Positions 7,136 through 10,477 of a stretch of DNA of 10,477 nucleotides are shown here, in pieces. Source of the stretch: an uncultured Methylococcaceae bacterium (GTDB lineage Bacteria; Pseudomonadota; Gammaproteobacteria; Methylococcales; Methylomonadaceae). The position numbers and the translations under genes are program-made. The notes beneath the pieces are model-generated. The model did not search any database. It was not told the DNA's origin and saw only the letters and a program-made list of their open reading frames with translations. The stretch lies in NCBI GenBank assembly GCA_903903365.1, contig CAIUYS010000415.1, positions 1 to 10,477 on the forward strand, written 5' to 3'. Position 1 is the first letter of the stretch, and the number at the start of each line of letters is the position of its first letter.

Positions 7136-8564
7136 AACTCGCCAAGCCCAGAAAAATAAAAAAGCCCATTGAGTCTGTGATGGCTGTGAGTATAACGCTG
7201 GTGCCCACGGCGGGGTCTTTACCAAATTTATGCCGCAACAAGGGAATGCCAAGACCCACCACCACGGCAACCAACAGATTAATAAACATGGCGGTTGCCA
7301 TTACGGCAGAAAGGGCACTGTCCTGATAAAGCAGCAGACTCAACAAGCCCATAATCAAGCCGATAAAGGTGCCGTTGATAACGGCAAGTGTCAGTTCTTT
7401 TTTTATCAAGCGGCGTATATTGCTGGGGGTGATTTGCCCCAATGCCAAGGAGCGGATAATCAGCATGCTGGTTTGATTGCCGGTATTACCTCCCATTGCG
7501 GCAATAATCGGCATTAATGAGGCCAGCGCCACCAGTTGCAAAATAATATCTTCAAATACGCCAATAATACGCGTCGAAGCGAAGGCGGTTGCAATGTTGA
7601 TTAATAACCAGCCCCAACGGTTTCTGGCACTTTTCCAGACACTGGAAAATAAATCTTCTTCTTCGCCCACACCCGCTTGAGTCAGCAAGTCTTCATCGGT
7701 TTTTTCGCGAATAAAATCCAGTATATTATCGACACAAAGCCGTCCTTGTAGCTTGCCTTTTTTATCGACGACCGGTGCCGAAATCAAGTCATAACGTTCA
7801 AATGCCCGTGCCGCTTCAGCGGCATCTTGATCAATCCGAAAGTGAATAAAATCAGTCACCATCACATCGGCTACTTGCTGAGTAGGCGAATGGGTTAATA
7901 AGCGTTGCAAGGGCAAAACACCCTGAACTTTATCGTGCTGATCCACTACAAATAATTTATCGGTATGGCTGGGTAATTTGCCCAGTTTGCGGATATAAGC
8001 GATGATCGCTTTTAAATTGAGGTCATCCCGTATGGTGATCATGCCAAAATCCATCAGCGCACCGACCTGGTTTTCCTGGTAAGACAGAATGGCATTTAGG
8101 TGTTTGCGCTCTTTACTGTTCAGTGAGCGCAGAATCTTTAGCATCGTTCGCTTGGGAATGTCAGCGGCAATATCGGCTATTTCATCGGTGTTTAATTTGC
8201 CGGCGACGGTTGCCAGTTCTTCCGCTTCCATGCCAGAAATGAGCGTATGCCGAACGGCATCGGAGACTTCCAGTAAAACTTGTCCGTCATGCAGGGTCTT
8301 AATGGCATCCCATGCCGTCTTGCGTTGATCCAGCGGTAACGATTCAAGAATAAAGGCAATGTCGGCAGGATGCAAATGAGCAAACTTTTCCTGAAGGCGG
8401 GCTTGATGCTGATTTTGCAGCATTGCCTCAACCAATTCGTAATTGGCAACCGGCCCTCTTTCAACCAGGGATGTTTCCAGTTGCTGTTTTTCAAGCAGGG
8501 TAATGGTTTCTTGTAGTTGATGTTCCAGGAATTGTGCTGAATTATTTTTTTCAGAAGATTGCAT
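7119..8564 (-). CDS. mgtE: magnesium transporter MgtE
   Basis: A 481-residue inner-membrane Mg2+ channel of the MgtE family, close to full family length. The cytosolic MgtE N domain (superhelical, about 40-160; LHPADIAFILESLP) is followed by a pair of CBS domains (about 165-290; DKLFVVDQHDKVQGVLPL and ISAPVVDKKGKLQG). These act in the family as the Mg2+ sensor that closes the pore when cytosolic Mg2+ is high. The membrane domain spans about 315-480 with five helices, the conserved AAMGGNTGNQTSM (355-367) and the pore aspartate Asp464 in ITDSMG, which corresponds to the ion-binding Asp of characterised MgtE. The start at 8564 has only a weak Shine-Dalgarno (GGTG). It is monocistronic as far as visible. 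An M-box-type riboswitch is unlikely because the predicted leader is only about 25 bases. Confidence 0.95.
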   Translation of the reverse strand: MQSSEKNNSAQFLEHQLQETITLLEKQQLETSLVERGPVANYELVEAMLQNQHQARLQEKFAHLHPADIAFILESLPLDQRKTAWDAIKTLHDGQVLLEVSDAVRHTLISGMEAEELATVAGKLNTDEIADIAADIPKRTMLKILRSLNSKERKHLNAILSYQENQVGALMDFGMITIRDDLNLKAIIAYIRKLGKLPSHTDKLFVVDQHDKVQGVLPLQRLLTHSPTQQVADVMVTDFIHFRIDQDAAEAARAFERYDLISAPVVDKKGKLQGRLCVDNILDFIREKTDEDLLTQAGVGEEEDLFSSVWKSARNRWGWLLINIATAFASTRIIGVFEDIILQLVALASLMPIIAAMGGNTGNQTSMLIIRSLALGQITPSNIRRLIKKELTLAVINGTFIGLIMGLLSLLLYQDSALSAVMATAMFINLLVAVVVGLGIPLLRHKFGKDPAVGTSVILTAITDSMGFFIFLGLASLFLIK

Positions 8565-8593
8565 AGTACACCGCTGTTGTGATGATTTTTATG

Positions 8594-8622
8594 AGTGTAA
8601 TCAGTTTCCTGGACTAGATCAA
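8594..8622 (-). promoter_or_regulatory. candidate sigma70 promoter of mgtE
   Basis: On the minus strand TTGATC (8622-8617), a 17-base spacer and TACACT (8599-8594) match the sigma70 hexamers at 4 of 6 positions each. Initiation near 8587 would leave a leader of about 23 bases before the mgtE ATG. Confidence 0.4.
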
Positions 8623-8684
8623 ACCGATGCTGGATTTTGCTATGTAACCCGTTCTATTGCCTTTCTTTAACCTTAAACTGTATA

Positions 8685-8737
8685 GGGGCAACTTATCATT
8701 TCGCATCATTTTACCGATAGACAAAAAACGTTGCCCC
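8685..8737. repeat. GGGGCAAC/GTTGCCCC inverted repeat between proB and mgtE
   Basis: Perfect 8-bp arms at 8685-8692 and 8730-8737 enclose 37 bases. The spacer holds short internal repeats (ATCATTTCGCATCATT). On the minus strand the first arm is followed at once by GTTTTTT, but that T-run lies inside the loop rather than after the stem, so it is not a textbook terminator. It may be a long-loop structure downstream of proB, a regulator site or a small mobile repeat. Confidence 0.45.
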
Positions 8738-8769
8738 ACACAGATTGAACCTTGTTTGATCTAAAAAAC

Positions 8770-9891
8770 CTAGATCAGCACCATATTATCGCGGTGTATC
8801 ATTTCCGAATCATCTGCATAGCCCAAAATTTTCTCAAATTCCGAACTGCTTTTTCCGGTGATTAAATGAGCGTCAAGCTTGCCATAATTGACCAGTCCCC
8901 GCGCAATCTCCAAGCCGTTTTCATCCACGCAGGAGACTAACTCGCCACGCTCAAACTGACCGGAAACGGATTTAACACCGACTGCCAGTAAGCTTTTACC
9001 GTTACTTTTTAATACCTTAACCGCGCCAGCATCCAAAACCAGCTCGCCTTTAACTTGCAGTTGACCTGCCAGCCAACGTTTTCTTGCTACCAAAGGCTCA
9101 ATATCCGGCAAAAAATAGGTTCCAAGATCAGCACCGGAAATGACTTGGGTAAGCACCCCGTCAACGGCACCCGCAGCAACTACTGTTGCCGCGCCTGATC
9201 TGGCGGCAAGGCGTGCCGCACGTACTTTAGTGTACATGCCGCCCTTGCCCAGTCCGCTACGACTATCACCGGCCATTTTTTCCAAGCGGTCATCGTTAAC
9301 ACTAATCTCGGAAATTAATTGTGCATCAGGGTACAAACCGGGATCACCGGTAAACAAACCTTGTTGATCGGTCAGAATAATCAACAGCTCGGCCTCAACC
9401 AAATTGGCAACCAATGCCGCCAGGGTATCGTTATCACCAAAGCGAATTTCTTCGGTGGCAACGGCATCATTTTCATTGATAACCGGTACGACGCCAAACT
9501 TTAATAAAGTTAATAAGGTGCTGCGGGCATTTAAATAACGCTGCCTGTTAGACAGGTCATCATGCGTCAGTAATACTTGTGCCGCATGTAAGCCATGCTG
9601 CTGGAAATTATCATCAAAAACCCGAACCAGTCCCATTTGACCGACAGACGCTGCCGCCTGTAACTCATGCAGAACCTTTGGCCTTACTTTCAAGCCCAAA
9701 CGACTCATGCCCTCAGCGACTGAGCCGGATGAAACCAAAATGACATCAATAGACTGCTGTCTTAAGCCTGCCATTTGCTCAACCCAGGCGCTAATTGCAG
9801 CTTTATCAAGTCCTTGCCCGCCTTTGGTGAGTAAAGAGCTGCCTATCTTTACAACGACTCGTTTAACGTTGGTAAAATCATTCCTGCTCAC
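8770..9891 (-). CDS. proB: glutamate 5-kinase
   Basis: 373 residues, the usual length for ProB with both domains. It phosphorylates L-glutamate with ATP to gamma-glutamyl phosphate, the first committed step of proline synthesis in the cytoplasm. The amino-acid kinase domain (about 8-255) shows VVVKIGSSLL with Lys15, SSGSVAEG, INENDAVA (138-145), FGDNDTLAALV (151-161), TDQQGLFTGDP and the GLGKGGMYTK loop (213-222). A PUA domain fills about 275-365 (KGELVLDAGAVKVL, ARGLVNYG). The start codon is GTG at 9891, lying inside the end of obgE (14-base overlap), so translation is coupled to it. The obgE-proB order is common in gamma- and betaproteobacteria. Proline feedback through the kinase domain is known for the family; no attenuator is visible. 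Confidence 0.96.
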   Translation of the reverse strand: MSRNDFTNVKRVVVKIGSSLLTKGGQGLDKAAISAWVEQMAGLRQQSIDVILVSSGSVAEGMSRLGLKVRPKVLHELQAAASVGQMGLVRVFDDNFQQHGLHAAQVLLTHDDLSNRQRYLNARSTLLTLLKFGVVPVINENDAVATEEIRFGDNDTLAALVANLVEAELLIILTDQQGLFTGDPGLYPDAQLISEISVNDDRLEKMAGDSRSGLGKGGMYTKVRAARLAARSGAATVVAAGAVDGVLTQVISGADLGTYFLPDIEPLVARKRWLAGQLQVKGELVLDAGAVKVLKSNGKSLLAVGVKSVSGQFERGELVSCVDENGLEIARGLVNYGKLDAHLITGKSSSEFEKILGYADDSEMIHRDNMVLI

Positions 9892-10477
9892 TGTTTTTCC
9901 GCCGCTCTCGTTCTGCTTCCAAAAAGTTCATGATGGCATACATTAACTCTTTTGTACCTGAGCCATTAATTGCCGCAATTTTAAAAACGGGGGCAGTCCA
10001 ACCCAATTCATCAACAATTGCCTGGCAACGCTCATCAATTTCATCGTACGGCAATCTGTCAATTTTATTAAGCACCAGCCAACGCGGCTTGTTGGCCAAA
10101 TCATCACTCCATTTCTCAACTTCATGAATAATTTTTCGGGCTGCTTCTACCGGCGTATCCATGCTCTCGTAAGGCACTACATCAATCAGATGCAACAATA
10201 AACCGGTACGCGATAAATGCTTAAGAAACTGTAAACCCAATCCAGCTCCTTCAGCCGCGCCTTCAATAACACCTGGAATATCGGCAATAACAAAACTGCG
10301 TAAATCATCAACACTGACCACGCCCAAGTTAGGGTGCAAGGTAGTAAAAGGGTAATCAGCGACTTTAGGTGTTGCTGCCGATACAGATCGTATCAAGCTG
10401 GATTTGCCGGCGTTAGGCATTCCCAACAAACCGACATCAGCAATTAAGGTCAACTCCAAAATAAGAACGCGATGCTC
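9878..10477 (-). CDS. obgE: Obg-family GTPase (partial, N-terminus outside window)
   Basis: The last 199 residues of ObgE/CgtA, an essential GTPase linked to 50S ribosome assembly and stress control. The reading frame continues off the right edge, so the N-terminal glycine-rich Obg domain (about 150-160 residues) is outside. The visible part has G1 GMPNAGKSSL, switch I DYPFTTLHPNLGVV, G3 DIPGVIEGAAEGAGLGLQFL, G4 NKID and a G5-like IAAINGSG. It ends shortly after the G domain with a charged tail (ERERRKNSEQE) and lacks the OCT domain seen in Firmicutes, as is usual for gammaproteobacteria. The 3' end overlaps proB by 14 bases, indicating one transcript. Confidence 0.96.
   Translation of the reverse strand, partial: EHRVLILELTLIADVGLLGMPNAGKSSLIRSVSAATPKVADYPFTTLHPNLGVVSVDDLRSFVIADIPGVIEGAAEGAGLGLQFLKHLSRTGLLLHLIDVVPYESMDTPVEAARKIIHEVEKWSDDLANKPRWLVLNKIDRLPYDEIDERCQAIVDELGWTAPVFKIAAINGSGTKELMYAIMNFLEAERERRKNSEQE

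Noticed and set aside
8565..8769. Magnesium riboswitch (M-box) before mgtE
   Set aside because: The predicted leader is only about 25 bases, and I could not recognise M-box consensus elements in the gap.
8758..8776. GATCTA/TAGATC inverted repeat over the proB stop as a terminator
   Set aside because: Only a 6-bp A/T-rich stem; the T-run lies in the loop, not after the stem.
1..10477. CRISPR array, tRNA or rRNA genes
   Set aside because: No regularly spaced direct repeats and no tRNA- or rRNA-like stretches were seen in the gaps between genes.

Overview
The window looks like a chromosomal segment of a gammaproteobacterium. A methanotroph of the Methylococcales type is a reasonable guess, from the moderate GC, the style of the ISKra4 remnant and the obgE-proB pairing, but nothing here proves the genus. 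Every intact gene lies on the minus strand; only two insertion-sequence remnants read on the plus strand.

Right part (7119-10477): housekeeping genes. The end of the Obg GTPase gene (obgE/cgtA, cut by the window edge) overlaps proB (glutamate 5-kinase, GTG start) by 14 bases. After a 205-base gap with a likely promoter and an inverted repeat comes mgtE (magnesium transporter).

Middle (6087-7118): a decayed ISKra4-family transposase on the plus strand. It keeps roughly the N-terminal half, is broken by three apparent single-base deletions, and converges on the 3' end of mgtE. To its left lies a strong promoter candidate for the next operon.

Left part (271-6086): an accessory cell-envelope cluster. 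Four genes are packed with spacings of +2, -4 and 0 bases: a putative lipoprotein with Sel1 repeats, a coiled coil and a caspase-like (C14) protease domain; a polytopic membrane protein of unknown function; a secreted protein with TolB-like repeats; and a putative lipoprotein alpha/beta hydrolase. After 103 bases comes a fifth gene, an autotransporter-type outer-membrane beta-barrel with a very short passenger. All five products carry export signals or membrane segments, so they probably act together in the envelope, but their joint function is unknown. This is the most interesting part of the window.

Left edge (1-270): the C-terminal scrap of an IS5-type transposase on the plus strand, a long near-perfect palindrome and an imperfect hairpin. 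The accessory cluster is therefore bracketed by dead insertion sequences.
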